A DNA stretch of 64,000 nt from Wyeomyia smithii (GCF_029784165.1 NC_073696.1:249297971-249361970); one strand, 5' to 3'; positions 11,292 to 23,083 are shown, numbered from the stretch's first letter. Translations and numbers: made by a program. The notes: a model not told the origin generated them from the letters alone.

Positions 11292-11535
11292 ATGGAGAGC
11301 GAAAAAACGGCTCTGAAGGCGGCCTCTAAGGCCACTACTGACATTAATTGGAACGATTTACTCCAGACCATTGCTGGCCGAGCGTTTCCGCTTTCTTTGT
11401 GCCAGCTTGGTGCATATAATCAAGGGCACTCGAGAATCTATCTTATTTTATGACATGGACAACCCTTGCAAGCCTGAACGATGTAGGACGTCTTCTGGAT
11501 CAAACGGTATCGCGCAGCGAAGTGGGACGTGCTAA
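11292..11535 (+). other. Possible frame-shifted coding remnant
   Basis: A short frame starts MESEKTALKAASK and runs 53 codons. After a shift, a second frame reads RFRFLCASLVHIIKGTRES, then LFYDMDNP. The sequence is GC-richer than both flanks. It resembles a decayed retrocopy or transposon gene, but no family was recognised. Confidence 0.25.
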
Positions 11536-11719
11536 TAGGTTTAACTATTGATTTAATTTTTTACGGTGGTTACTTACAGAGTGGTATCATGAGATCCGTC
11601 AATGAAATTTTAAACCAAATAATAAAATATACAACTGCCACAAAAAATCCTGCAATTATTTTTAGGAGCTTCAAATATGTCACAAAGGTTGTAAATGTTT
11701 TGACATTCTAATTCAAAAT

Positions 11720-12340
11720 TTTAAAAATATCAAACACGTCAAATGTTGAAACTGTTTGAAATGACAAAAATATCAAAATGTCCAACTGTTGGAAATGCTA
11801 CTGAGAAAAATGATTAAAAATCACTAAAATTTCATAAAAAAATGAAAACCGAAAAAGTAAAAGAAATCAGACAAAGTATACAAAAAAAAAAGAAAAAATA
11901 TGGAATTATTTATAACAAAGGAAAATGTCACGATCGAACACAAAACATTTCAGTCACTTACACAAGGCCCAACATTTTCAGTTCAATGAGCAAACTTGAT
12001 CCTGAAAATGTACTACCTGTACGTCACTTTCAATTGGCTTCGTGCAGCTTCAACGTTTTGCCTTGCCACACATTTCTCGTTAACGAATGTAACGAACATT
12101 CTCTCAAACTTTATGTTTTTTTGATGTAGAGTTACGTCTCACGGCAACATGGGGGTGGATTTAAAAAACTAAAAACATCGACAGCGTCACAAAATTAACT
12201 AACTATTTTACTATTGAAAAATTTAGAGCCTAAAGTATAGAAACAATTTGACTTTCTAAACCAGGTGTTCCCATATCGTGCTCCGCGACGTTTTTGATTA
12301 AAATAAAAACCAACCGTATTTTTTTTCTGTCAGTTTTCCA
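11720..12340. other. AT-rich, no gene recognised
   Basis: Open frames here (for example 11842-12129) consist largely of Lys/Ile codons from A-runs and show no motif. Nothing further is seen. Confidence 0.4.
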
Positions 12341-12429
12341 CATCTTTTACTCGACGGAACACTTTTTAAAATCCAAATATTGGACAGACCACTTGAATTT
12401 TTTTAAATCAATATACCTTCTGTAAATAA

Positions 12430-13060
12430 ATCTATTTGCGGCAACGTAACAGCTGCTTGCTCCCAACCTTGAAAAAGTCCTTTCAGCCATTTTGTGCAGT
12501 CCTTTCAGCCATTTTGTGACTTTCTCATTCTTTACAAGCTTTGCCTGACGGTTCACAGCTTGTCTACCTTTCTCAACATCTCTCCTATTTCTGTCGACCA
12601 CTGTTTCTTCTTAGTCGTTCAACCTCGAAATGTTGTTTCCAACGCATGACCGGTTACTATCAGTTAGGTATTAGGCTCCCGACGTTTGGGTATCGGAAGG
12701 ACAGCGCATAGATGACGACTGAAAACTGTCGTACGTCTACCAGAATATCTTGCATTATGAGATATTCATGCAAAATATGTGCTACAGACTGCCAGCCCTC
12801 TGGCTGCGGCGAAATTCACCAACCACAGGCCATTTTCATTAATGGTACGTGGCATTTGAAAGTCGTTTCCAAGATAGGATCTACCGCTCGGAACCCACCA
12901 TTACCCGTCTTCGGCGACCGCAATTTCTGGATGGCTGGTACTTTTCCAGGACTATTCACAGTTATCTGGTTACGATGCCCACGAGTACCAGTTTAAGTAA
13001 AACTCTGACGTTTCGAGTAACGAGTTGCAAAACATTGTCCCTTTTCGTTCCCGTGTTCCG
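12430..13060. other. Unidentified GC-richer segment, probably decayed transposon
   Basis: A short direct repeat (cctttcagccattttgtg) occurs twice at about 12479-12518. The following 600 bases are richer in GC and have several short overlapping frames on both strands (12347-12601 minus, 12712-12996 plus, 12849-13100 plus). None matches a known family with confidence. The style resembles an antisense, decayed retroelement. Confidence 0.3.
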
Positions 13061-13239
13061 ATACCTACTGGCGTATTCACTTCTGAATTGTTCGCAGTAG
13101 GGTACTTTCGACATACTGCCTTAGAGCCGCGATGACTAGTCTCGCAACGGGACCTTGATTCTCATTTATCAAAATTTGCAAACGAACCTAGAGTTTTGCA
13201 TCAATTTGCTCAGCGTTTTGAAAATGCAGGTGTTCCAAA

Positions 13240-14615
13240 TATTTCGGCTTGAAAAAATGCTCCGCCGCACACTGTTTCCAAAGCTGTAAAAACGTGATCG
13301 AAATTATTTTGACCCAAAAACATTGATTTTAGAGCCTTCAGCAAAGTTGTTCCAATAATTATTCTCCATGTTATAGAAGTTACAATTCTATGATTAATCC
13401 GCTCAATAGTGAAAAACGAGTTTTAGTTTTCTCATTTTGGAATATAAAAATCTACTTTGTTCAGCAAAGTTGTAGCAAATTTTAAAAGAAACAACTTCGT
13501 TGAAGACATCATACTTCTATCTATTTATTTAAGTGGAATTTTGTGGAGTTTTCTATAGATTGCTATTGAAAATCTTTTTTGGCTATTCAACTTTTTATAG
13601 TGATTTTCTACAATTTTCGAATGTTCTACAAAATTATATGTTACAACAAAAGAAACAATATCTCCGAAGAAAGTTCTTTTATCTCACATATATTTGAGGT
13701 TGTTGACGGTTTTTACTAGAATAATGCGCTAATTTACACTAATTACACTTAACTCAAAAAATAATGATTTTTGAGTAATAATGTCTTCAGTAAAGTTGTT
13801 CTCTTAATTATTCTCCATTTTGTAAGAGTTATAATTTTGTGATTAATCTACCTAAAAGAGAGAAATGTTTTTTATTTTACTCATCTTTGCATATAAAAAT
13901 CCACTTTGCTGAGTATAATTTTAGCACATTTCGTAAGAAACAACTTTGTCGAAGACACTATACTTGTATCTGGTCATTTAAATGAACTATTGTGAAGTTT
14001 TCTCTAGAATGCCCCTTAAAATCTTTTTTTTTTATATAACTTTTTATAGTGATTTTCTAAAATTTTTCAATGTTCTACAATGTTGTTAACTACAATAAAA
14101 CACACAAGTTCACCGAAGAAAGTTCATTTTTATCTCTCAAGTTTATTTAGTTATTGAAGATTTTTATTAAAATAATGCACTCATTTATTTAAAAATATCT
14201 ACACAGGAGACAGCGAGAGACAAATACCTATATCTGGACTAAATGACGTTTTTCTCACACTTAAATATAGAAAAGGTTTAATCCGCAGATATTTGCAGAT
14301 TTTAAAGATATCTGTTAGTAAATTAGTGCATTGTTTCAATAAAAATCGTCAATAACCGATGAAATATGAGAGATAAAAATAAACTTCCATGGATGAAATT
14401 GCGTGTTTCGTGACAGTAAACAACAATGTAAAACATTGGAAAATTGTAGAAAATCACCACTAAATGTTATATTAAAAAAAAAATGTTTTTTAGTGGCCAT
14501 CTGTAGAAACCTCCACAAAAGTCCATTAAAAAAGGCAGATAGAAGTATGGTACCTTTAAGAAAGTTGTTTCTAATAAAATGTGCAACATCATTGCCGAAC
14601 AAATTGAATTTTTAT
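13240..14615. repeat. Tandem and inverted repeat array
   Basis: A diverged unit of about 450 bp is present as direct copies at about 13320-13770 and 13785-14190, sharing GCAAAGTTGTT or GTAAAGTTGTT, AATTATTCTCCAT, GTGATTAAT-like and TATAGTGATTTTCTA phrases. It is also present as an inverted copy at about 14600-14300 (rc contains TAGTGGTGATTTTCTACAA). The start of the array (13240-13440) is repeated in inverted orientation at 18330-18095, beyond the LINE. The array looks like the inside of a larger inverted-repeat transposon. Confidence 0.7.
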
Positions 14616-14631
14616 ATACTTACCTTACCAG

Positions 14632-16530
14632 TCAGCTCCTGGCCGAAGTGTCCCTTGCTGTTCGAAGAAGTCGTCTCCATTCAACTCGGTCCATGGCTGC
14701 AGCTCGCCAGCCATGTCGTCTGCGGAGGCCCCGCAGGTCGTCTTTCACTTGATCGAGCCACCTTGCTCGCTGTGCGCCCCGTCGCCTTGTTCCAGTCGGG
14801 TTGTTTTCAAGAACCATTTTCACCGGGTTGTCGTCCGACATCCTAACGACATGCCCAGCCAACCGCAGTCTCCCGATTTTCGCCGTTTGAACGATGAGTG
14901 GTTCTCCCAGCAGCCGATGCAACTCGTGGTTCATCCGCCTCCGCCATGATCCATCTTCCATCTGCTCCCCACCACAGATGGTACGCAACACCTTTCGTTC
15001 GAAAACCCCAAGGGCGCGTTGGTCCTCCACCGGTCTGATCAGTGTTTTGTAGATGGTTAACTTCGTGCGGTGGCGGGTTTTATTCGAGCGGAGTGTCCTC
15101 CGGAGTCCAAAGTAGGCACGATTTCCTGCCATAAGGCGTCGACGAATTTCTCTGCTGGTGTCGTTGTCAGCAGTCACCAGTGAGCCCAGGTACACGAACT
15201 CGTCTACCACCTCGATTTCATCACCGCTAATATGAATTCGTGGCGGGAGGTTGACACTGTCTTCTCTGGAACCTCTTCCTCTCATGTACTTGGTCTTCGA
15301 TGCGTTTATGGCCAGTCCAATTCGTCCGGCCTCAGCCTTCCGTCTGATGTACGTCTCCGTCATCTTTTCAAGAGTTCGTGCTACAATATCAATGTCATCG
15401 GCGAAGCCAAAGAGCTGAACAGACCTTCTAAAAATCGTGCCACTCGTGTCGATACCAGCCCTACGTATCACACCTTCCAAAGCGATGTTGAATAGCAAGC
15501 ACGATAATCCATCACCTTGCCATAACCCTCCTCGAGATTCGAAGGGACTTGAGAGTGTCCCCGAAACTCGAACTACGCACATCACCCGATCCATCGTCGA
15601 CTTGACCAACCGTGTCAGTTTATCCGGAAAGCCGTTATCGTGCATAATCTGCCATAGCTGGTCTCGAACGATTATGTCGTATGCCGATTTAAAATCGATG
15701 AACAGGCGATGTGTGGGTACGTTATACTCACGGCACTTCTGTAGGACCTGCCGTACCGCGAATATTTGGTCCGTGGGGGCGCGGGCACCCACAAATCCCG
15801 CTTGGTATTGCCCCACGAATTCCCTTGCAAACGGTGATAGTCGACGGCACAGAATTTGAGAGAGTACCTTGCAGGCGGCGTTCAGCAACGTGATTGCGCG
15901 ATAGTTCCAGCAATCCAACTTGTCGCCTTTTTTGTAGATGGGGCACACTGTACCCTCTATCCACTCCTCCGGTACTACCTCCTCCTCCCAAATCTTGGCA
16001 ATAACCCAGTGTAGCGCCTTAGCCAGTGATTCACCACCGTGTTTTAACAGCTCGCTGGGGGGTTGGTCAGCTCCAGCGGCTTTATTGTTTTTCAGCCGGC
16101 CGATCTCCTCTCTACTAACCTCCTGGAGGTCAGGGGCTGGGATTCTGTCGTCATCTGCGCGTACACCGAGATCTACTACCACTCCGTCGTCGTCCTCTGC
16201 TATATAGTAGTACTGCTTCCATCTGTCGATCACCTCACACTTGTTCGTGAGAAGGTTGCCGCCCAGGTCCCTGCACATGTCGGCTTGTGGCACATAGCCT
16301 TTGCGGGAACAGTTCAGCTTCTCGTAGAACTTTCGTGTGTCATTCGCACGGTACAGTGCCTCCATCGCCTCGCGATCTCGATCTTCCTCCTGGCGCTTCT
16401 TCTTCCGTAAGACCGAGTTTTGCCTGTTCCGTGCGCGTCGGTAGCGCTCCACGTTCGCCCTCGTTTGGTGTTGCAGCATTCTCGCTCGTGCTGCATTCTT
16501 CTCTTCCACAAACTGTTTGCACTCGTCGGC
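14632..16530 (-). pseudogene. RTE reverse transcriptase (C-terminal half)
   Basis: About 630 residues remain open after the TAG. Fingers: CPIYKKGDKLDCWNYRAITL. Palm block A: RLFIDFKSAYD (catalytic Asp). Block B: GLWQGDGLSCLLF. Block C: GFADDIDIV, the catalytic FADD in place of the commoner YADD. Thumb and tail: VYLGSLVTADND and LAGHVVRMSDDNP. Between TLIRPV and EDQRALGVFERK a short piece usually present in relatives (containing a YG-x-E-T-W-like motif) is deleted in frame. It carries antisense frames on the plus strand that are not genes. Confidence 0.88.
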
Positions 16531-17515
16531 AAACTAGTCGTTTCTCCTGTTCGGAGCCATAGTACCAAGCGCCGCTACAGCAGTACTACCTATGGCTGAT
16601 CGAATGTCCCTCCAGCCCTCTCCAAGAGTAGCTGCGCCTAGCTGCTCTTCCGTTGGTAATGCTGCTTCCAGCTGCTGCGCGTACTCTCGTGCAACCTCGG
16701 CGTCCCGTAGTTGCCCGATGTTTGGTCGCGGTGGGCGACTTTGACGCGTGTTTCGCACCGTCGAAAGTTTTGAGCGCATGCATACTGCAACAAGGTAATG
16801 GTCCGAATCAATATTCGCACTGCGGTAGGTGCGAACGTTGATGACGTCAGAGAAGAATTTACCATCGATTAGAACGTGGTCGATTTGGTTCTCCACTTGT
16901 AAGTCAGGTGATCTCCAGGTGGCTTTGTGGATGTCTTTGCGGGGGAAGAAGGTACTTCTGACTACCATACCGCGGGAGGCTGCAAAGTTCACACATCGTT
17001 GGCCGTTATCATTTGATGCGGCGTGCAGGCTATTCGGCCCTATCACCGGTCTGTACATTGCCTCCCGTCCTATCTGAGCGTTCATATCACCGATGACGAT
17101 CTTAACGTCCCGTTGCGGACAGCTATTATGCACCTGCTCCAGCTCCAGCTGCGCATAGAACTCTTCTTTCTCATCGTCGGCTCTTCCTTCGTGTGGGCAG
17201 TGCACGTTGATGATGCTGTAGTTGAAGAACCGGCCCTTAATTCTCAACTTACACATCCTCGCACTGATCAGCTGCCACCCGATCACGCGTTGGCGCATCC
17301 TACCCAGTACTATAAAGCCCGTTCCAAGCTCGTTGGTAGTGCCACAGCTCTGATAAAAGGTAGCCTCTCGATGTCCGCTTTTCCATACCTTCTGTCCCGA
17401 CCAGCAAGTTCCTGCAGTGCTACGATTTCGAAGTTGCGTGGATTTAGTTCATCATATATGATCCTGTCGCAGCCGTGAAAGCCTAACGAGCTGCAGTTCC
17501 ATGTACCGAGTTTCC
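16531..17515 (-). pseudogene. RTE endonuclease domain (N-terminal half)
   Basis: Visible motifs in order: GTWNCSSL and IVALQE (catalytic Glu) at 17500-17410; a frameshift near 17405; CWSGQKVWKSGHREATFYQS in the next frame; TNELGTGFIVLG; IVIGDMNAQIGRE (active-site Asp and Asn) near 17100; NQIDHVLIDGKFF; and IDSDHYLVAV (terminal Ser-Asp-His) near 16800. These are the hallmarks of the endonuclease that nicks target DNA for target-primed reverse transcription. The frame continues directly into the RT half, interrupted only by a TAG at 16531-16533 after APNRRND. The expected codon there in relatives is Trp, so a single base change made the stop. Confidence 0.85.
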
Positions 17516-17626
17516 AATCGTAGTCCTTATTTCGTCGCCTAGGTCTGTGCCGATTATTCCAATCCGTATTAACTTCTTCGATATTTGCAACAATTGGTGT
17601 TTTCGGGGCGGCTTGTTGGCTTGTTG

Positions 17627-18075
17627 GTTATTTGACACGGCACAAATACAATTTAATGTTTAACGGCGCCAATTATATCTGGTAGCTTACTTTCTAAAGT
17701 ATCTTAATAACTAAAAGCAAATTTTTTATCCTCGCTGCCGATTACGAGCTGAAACTAAATCTAACTTAAAGCTATAATATTTTGCATTAAAAGCACTGGT
17801 TTACTGTATGATGGTTTTCATTGCCATAGGTAAGCAGCATATTTAATTTGTTCCGCTGCTGGGCCAAGATATTATGGACTGGCATATTGGGTTGTCTCCC
17901 TCGGGCCTTGAGAGTATCGTGCGGGTCTGATCGCTGTTTCCGGATCCGGGGTCTTAACGTGTTCTTGTCGCTAGGTTGGATGTAGGCGGACGGGGATAGG
18001 ACTAAACTGGGGCGTGGATGGATTTCAGGAAAACGTATATAAGGGACATGTAGGATAGGTCACGGTTCCTTCCAA
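17627..18075 (-). mobile_element. 3' end of a non-LTR retrotransposon (copy 2)
   Basis: Reverse-complement copy of 3820-4257, with the same terminal block (TTATTTGACACGGCACAAAT on the plus strand) and the same 5' block ending in ACGGTTCCTTCC. It is longer in the middle and diverged. It sits immediately behind the 5' edge of the RTE LINE, on the same strand. In the first copy the two families face each other, so this adjacency looks coincidental. Confidence 0.6.
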
Positions 18076-18094
18076 GTTGTAGACTCACCATTTG

Positions 18095-18330
18095 AAGCCT
18101 AAGTGAATTTTTATATGCAAAAATGAAAAAAAGTAAAATTCGCTTCTCACTATTGAGTGGATTAATCACAGAATTGCAGCTTCTATAAAATAGAGAATAA
18201 TTAATGGATCAACTTTCCTGGAGGCACTATGGCTCTAAAATCTAGTTTTTGGGTCAAAATAATTTCGATCACGTTTTTGCAGCTTTGGAAACAGTGTGCG
18301 CCGTGCAAAAAGCCTGAGAAACCCACTAAT
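18095..18330. repeat. Inverted partner of 13240-13440
   Basis: The reverse complement shares long near-identical runs with 13240-13440, for example CACACTGTTTCCAAAGCTG and AACGTGATCGAAATTATTTT, then GATTAATC and CTCAATAGTGA. The two arms enclose the repeat array, the RTE LINE and the non-LTR 3' end. Confidence 0.75.
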
Positions 18331-18339
18331 ATAAAAGTA

Positions 18340-18800
18340 CGGCGAGAATAAGTTACAGCAAGCTTCTAAATATATAACGGAAAGGTTTTTCGGCAAAATT
18401 GTAGAACATGTAAAAATATAAACCTTTACTGAATAAACAAAATTCGTACCTTCATTGAGTAGAGGGTAAAGGGTGGGGTACAGAGTACAGAGTATTTTAT
18501 ACGAAAATTACTTGAAATTTTCTCAATTTCTATTGATTGCATCTCACAAGAAAACGTTGTTCTTAGGAAGCATTGGGGCCTACAAAATACTACTTTTTTT
18601 ATTGGAGACTACCCATCTTCAGGATTTTTCTTCACTCTTATAGCATATTTTAACTTATTTTTTCGATAACTTTAAGAACGTACGGATGAAAATAGGCAAG
18701 CGGAATCATGGTGTCAACACTTTTTCTCAATGCTTAGCTCAAATACTATAAATTGTTATGAGTTCCATTTGTTCCAATCCATCCACGTTCTTGAAGTTAA
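18340..18800. other. AT-rich spacer, no gene recognised
   Basis: No coding similarity or convincing repeat identified between the inverted arm ending near 18330 and the next element starting near 18800. Confidence 0.4.
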
Positions 18801-20512
18801 TGCAATGGCACTTTTTAGCGCCTCAAAATTAACCAATAAAGTAATTAAAGTCAAAAGTGATAAAAAGTTATTTTTGTAACAATTTCGTTTTCAAAATCAG
18901 AATTCAGTTTTACCATCGCTGCCCGACGGGGTACCCGGGTACCCACAAATTGAAACTTTTGTAACTTTAACAATTTTCAAAACGATTGTAAGAGTTTTAC
19001 TACTAAAAGATTCAACAACTTATCTACTTTGAAATCAGTGCCAGCGGTGCCCCGAAAGAATTTTCTCATTCTCGGTCGGAAAGAATTTTCTCATTCTTCG
19101 ATTTGTTTTTCGGAAATATATTCCGAAACTAAGGATTTTTAAGAATATTTGATAATTTTATTTGTATAATTACAATTGATACTTCATATGAGTACTTACG
19201 GAATCGGAATGATGTCCAGGGACCTGCAAACGACCTTATTGGCCATTTTGACTATCAAAATGGCGACTTCCGGATTCTGGAACTGATTAAAAAGTGGCCG
19301 AATATCGAATATTTCCAGAATTGGGACAGACCCAGAGACCCGAAATCAACTCTAGACGCCATTTCGAAATTCAAGATGGCGAATTCCGATTTTTAAAGGC
19401 AGCTTAAATTGACCAAATACCACCTCCTATAAGTAGTTTCGAAATCAAAATGATGTCCAGAGACCATTTTGATTTAAAAACCGGCAACTTGCAGTTTCTA
19501 TAAATGAACCAAAAATGACCAAATAGCACCCATTATGGATATTTCCGTAATCGGTATGATGCCCAGAGACCGGATATTAACTGCAGATGCTATTTTGAAC
19601 TTCGAAATGGTGACCGGAAGTCACTATTTCCGGTTTCAGGAAAACAGCCAAAATTGACCAAATACTACTTTATACGAGTACTGTCGGAATCGAAATGATG
19701 TCCAAAGACATGAAAACGACCCTAGTGGCCATTTCGAATATCAAAATAGCGACTTTCGGTTTCTGGAAAAAAAATGGTCAACATCTCTCATGACGGGTAT
19801 TTTCATAGTCGATGGTATTCGATCAATTTTGGTCCTTTTTCAGGTGCCGGAAGTCGCCATTTTAGAATCTAAGATGACGTCTGAGGTCGTTTTGAGGTTT
19901 CCAAATTGCCCTCGGGGGTCATTTTACGGTTTCTAGATATCAGCGTGGTTCTGGAAATACCCATGTTGAATGGTATGTGACGTTGTATTATATAATTGTT
20001 TCTATGGCCACTAAAGCCCCGGTGGAATCTTTTTAGAAAGGACCATTTCGAGGGCATACCATTAAAACACCCAAAACCATAAAAATAGCCTGTGGAAGTA
20101 ATTTTGTGAACTGTGGACCAATAGTTGTAAGATTCTGTTCAAATATTCATGAAATACCTCAGTTTCGGAGCACATCCTCGAAAAACCGGATTTCCGGCAA
20201 TGAGAAAATTCCTTCGAGGCACCGCTGACTTTGATTTCAAAGTAGATAAGTTACTGAATTTTTTGGTTTCAAAAGTATTGAAATCGGACGAAAATTGTCA
20301 AAATTATAAGAATTACAATTTGTGGGTACCCGGGTACCCCGTCGGGCATTCGAGTGGTAAAAAAATTCAACTCGGAATCGTGTTACTATAAAAATCAAAA
20401 GTTGCCTTCTAATGAGCTTTAAGATGAGTTTTATCACTTTTGATTGCAGTTAACTATGAAATTTCATCCTAAAAAGGTTTCCGGGTACCCCGTCGAGCAC
20501 ATAACGGTTAAG
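18800..20512. mobile_element. Element with long inverted repeats carrying GGGTACCCGGGTACCC
   Basis: Left arm about 18800-19190 and right arm about 20130-20512 are inverted copies. Shared blocks include CCCGACGGGGTACCCGGGTA, ACTTATCTACTTTGAAATCA, AATTTTCTCATT and CAAAAGTGATAAAA. The 16-bp palindrome GGGTACCCGGGTACCC lies at 18929-18944 and 20324-20339; a third CCGGGTACCCCGTCG lies at 20481-20495. The middle (about 19190-19910) is a tandem array of units near 120 bp with phrases such as 'gatgtccagagacc' and 'cggaagtc'. No transposase is visible. It fits a fold-back or large non-autonomous DNA element. Confidence 0.65.
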
Positions 20513-20514
20513 CG

Positions 20515-21265
20515 CCACTCCTTCTTCGTTGCGGTCATACATTTCCTAATTTGTAAGGTAATAAAATTCAACATTGCTTCAATACCGCGTTTGTGGCTCC
20601 GATTGTAACTTGTACTTGGCACTTCAAGCTAGTGTATTTCGTAACAGCTTTAGTTTCTGGCCCAGCGTGTTGGCTAGCTTCCCAGGCAACAGCAAACGTA
20701 CGGAAATCTGATCTTGGTTTCTTGACCGCTTGTCTTCGGCGCCGTCTCATGCTTGTTAACGGTTAAACAATTGACGAAAAACAATGTGCAGCTCATTCGA
20801 TCTTCTCTTCTGAATTCTCTTATTCTACCACCTACGCCGCTTCGTGTGGTTTTTGTGCTAGTCCTCTTCATAGGTGATTTAAGACAATCACACGAGTTTT
20901 TTCATCATACAGGGAGCAGTTTTATTCATCGTCGCCTCGCTGTTTCGTTTAATCGAATTAGGAAAGACGAAGTGCGATCATTTCGTGCAGAGCTTCAAAT
21001 CCCGAAAGAAAATTTGGCGCTTTGGTGTTAGAATACCTATCCACTGTAATGAAATATCTTTGCTGCATAACTGTTGAAATCAACCGAATCAGGCCAATGT
21101 CATACTGAAAGCGAAGCGGCGCGAAAGGCGTTTTTTCTCTCATGAGGAATAATACAATGGAATTAACAATGGCAAAAATACATAAAAATGCTTCGCCTTC
21201 AGTATACCATTGACCTAATAACAATACGATAGTCATTCCGCATCATTTGCAGGTGGCAATCAGCA
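20515..21265. other. No gene recognised
   Basis: Open frames of 60-92 codons occur on both strands (for example 20753-21031 plus) but overlap one another and show no motif. Nothing else is supported. Confidence 0.35.
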
Positions 21266-21275
21266 ATGACGAGGA

Positions 21276-21631
21276 TTTTTTTTATTCCCGCTATTTTTCC
21301 GTCAGTCTAGTTCCGCCACTGTTGGTTGTTGTGCCAATCATCGACGCCCAGAAAAGCGACTCCACCCAGGACTTTAACTAACGACCCGTTGACTAACGGG
21401 CCGGCGCCAACGGCTTGACTTCCTCATGCGATGGAAGGCGTAATTCCAGAGATTTTTCGCCTCAGAAAAACTCCCGCTGTCGGCTAGGATTGAATCTAGA
21501 CCAGTTGAGTTAGTTGTGAGTGGATCAAGCCACCCCACAACCATCGACACCTATGTCGATGTTGGGATTTGAACCCAGGCCACGAGCGTGGTCGGCGAAG
21601 ACGTAACCAACAATGCTAGGCCCTGCCTCAT
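21276..21631 (-). mobile_element. tRNA-derived SINE (Feilai-like), copy 1
   Basis: The element reads on the minus strand. Its tRNA-like head lies near 21625-21560 with a B-box match (GGTTCAAATCC). The body shows GATGGAAGGCG on the plus strand, and the A-rich tail is at 21276-21283. It is bounded by a perfect 10-bp target duplication, ATGACGAGGA, at 21266-21275 and 21632-21641. Copies at 48550-48890 and 56611-56962 share the whole body. Assignment to the Feilai family is by general resemblance only. Confidence 0.85.
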
Positions 21632-21644
21632 ATGACGAGGAATT

Positions 21645-23080
21645 GAACAAGTTTTTATCCGGCGTTACTAAATGCCCTAAGAAAATACTCAAAGAGACGT
21701 GCTAAATATCCAAGCTATTCCTCTCCCGAGAAAATGGGAAAGAACAAGTAATTCGATTAATTTTCAGGTTTGTAGAAACTCAAACCGACCGTCCTTTTAA
21801 GGACGACCACTTATTTCCAATTAAAGCAGTACAAACGAGTTTTTGCCTCTAATCAAAAACAACTGTGCTACAGTAACCTTCAACGATGCTTTGAATGACT
21901 CCAAATCAATGAAGTAAAGCTTCTCTTTCAGGTAAACAAAATTTAATGAAAAAGAGAGTTGAATGAAAATTATTATTAGCGCCATCAATTTTAAGTGTAT
22001 TGGTAAACCGATTGCTAGAAATACATCGATTTCACTGTTTCATTTTCGTCTTTTTCGTAAGTCGGCAGCGGTGTGAAACCGAAAGGTTACCTGTTCGAGC
22101 CACCGTTGCCAGGTCAATTTCATCAATATGTCGAAAAGCAAAAAAAAATGGACGCCATTTTGTGGAAGAAAAAAAAACTCTGGAAAAATTTGGAATCTGG
22201 AAATCTGCCAATGGTATATGTTAAAAAATCTCGATTATCCAAATAAATCTGAATACCTGGCAACGCTAGTCGCATCACGAACCATTAGAATGATTAATTT
22301 CAACGACACTGTTTTCAATCATTCGACAGATAAAATAACTGAGGCGATTTCGAGCAGTTTAAGAGGTCATTGAAAGCCTATTGGTAAACAATAAAAGCAA
22401 GATACAGTCAGTTTTCTGTTCGACAAGATGAACCCGAATAAAGTTGTTGACTATGACATTATACGAAGTGACAGCGAAATGGCTATCCTATCTTGTCTCT
22501 ATGATCGGGTTGAAAATGTATAGAGATTCACTCCCATAAGTTGTTACAAATATGTTGTTTGATTTAACTCATAGCTTCCAATCATTCTCACTCGAGTGCA
22601 AGTTTCTACTCCTTATATTAGCATGTGATATTTAAAATCACCAGGAATCACGTATCATGGTGAAAGGACAATTTGGAGTAGTCAACTTTTGCCTACCTGC
22701 AAACAACATTTGGAAAAATCGCTGCGATCGTGTGAGTGCAATAATTTAGCTGTTTCTTACGTAAAACATTCACTATATACGACATCGCACTGCTTTTCTT
22801 CGCTTTAATACGTGTTCTGCTTCCGTAGGAATGTGTGATTTTCTTTAACGGTGGTTTAGTTGAATCGAAAGCTTATTATTAGCACTTTAAGAAATGATTC
22901 TCAAATGATTGTTGTGTGATGTGATTTTTTTTCATCCTTGGTCACGATGCAAAAAAATCAGTCAAAACATTCGGTGGAATTTAAAAATATGTTATATTTA
23001 AAAACAAAAGACCATTTTTAGGTAAAATAATACCTCCAACAATAAAAATAAATTCGAGGCAGTCGTAAATGTTAATATAA
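21645..23080. other. No gene recognised
   Basis: Overlapping plus-strand frames at 22000-22373 contain a Lys-rich low-complexity part and no known motif. Elsewhere there is only AT-rich sequence. Confidence 0.4.
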
Positions 23081-23083
23081 ATA

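Larger units (their letters stand above)
14632..17515 (-). mobile_element. RTE-clade non-LTR retrotransposon (LINE), inactive
   Basis: The element encodes an apurinic-type endonuclease followed by a reverse transcriptase in one polyprotein, the usual RTE layout. In insect annotations such proteins are often called craniofacial-development-protein-2-like. The 5' edge is near 17515, where the first codons (DWKLGTWNCSSLGFHGCD) begin; upstream 5' sequence is missing. The 3' end lies just past the stop at 14632, next to the repeat array. A frameshift, one in-frame stop and an internal deletion disable it. Decay is modest, so it is a relatively recent copy. Confidence 0.85.

Noticed and set aside
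14403..17478. Many plus-strand frames of 60-151 codons across the LINE
   Set aside because: They are antisense shadows of the minus-strand endonuclease and RT, which have clear domain motifs.
19190..19910. A CRISPR-like array, from regularly spaced repeats
   Set aside because: The units are diverged tandem repeats of about 120 bp without unique spacers, in eukaryotic DNA and inside an inverted-repeat element.
22000..22373. Two overlapping Lys-rich frames
   Set aside because: They are driven by A-runs and show no domain or splice support.
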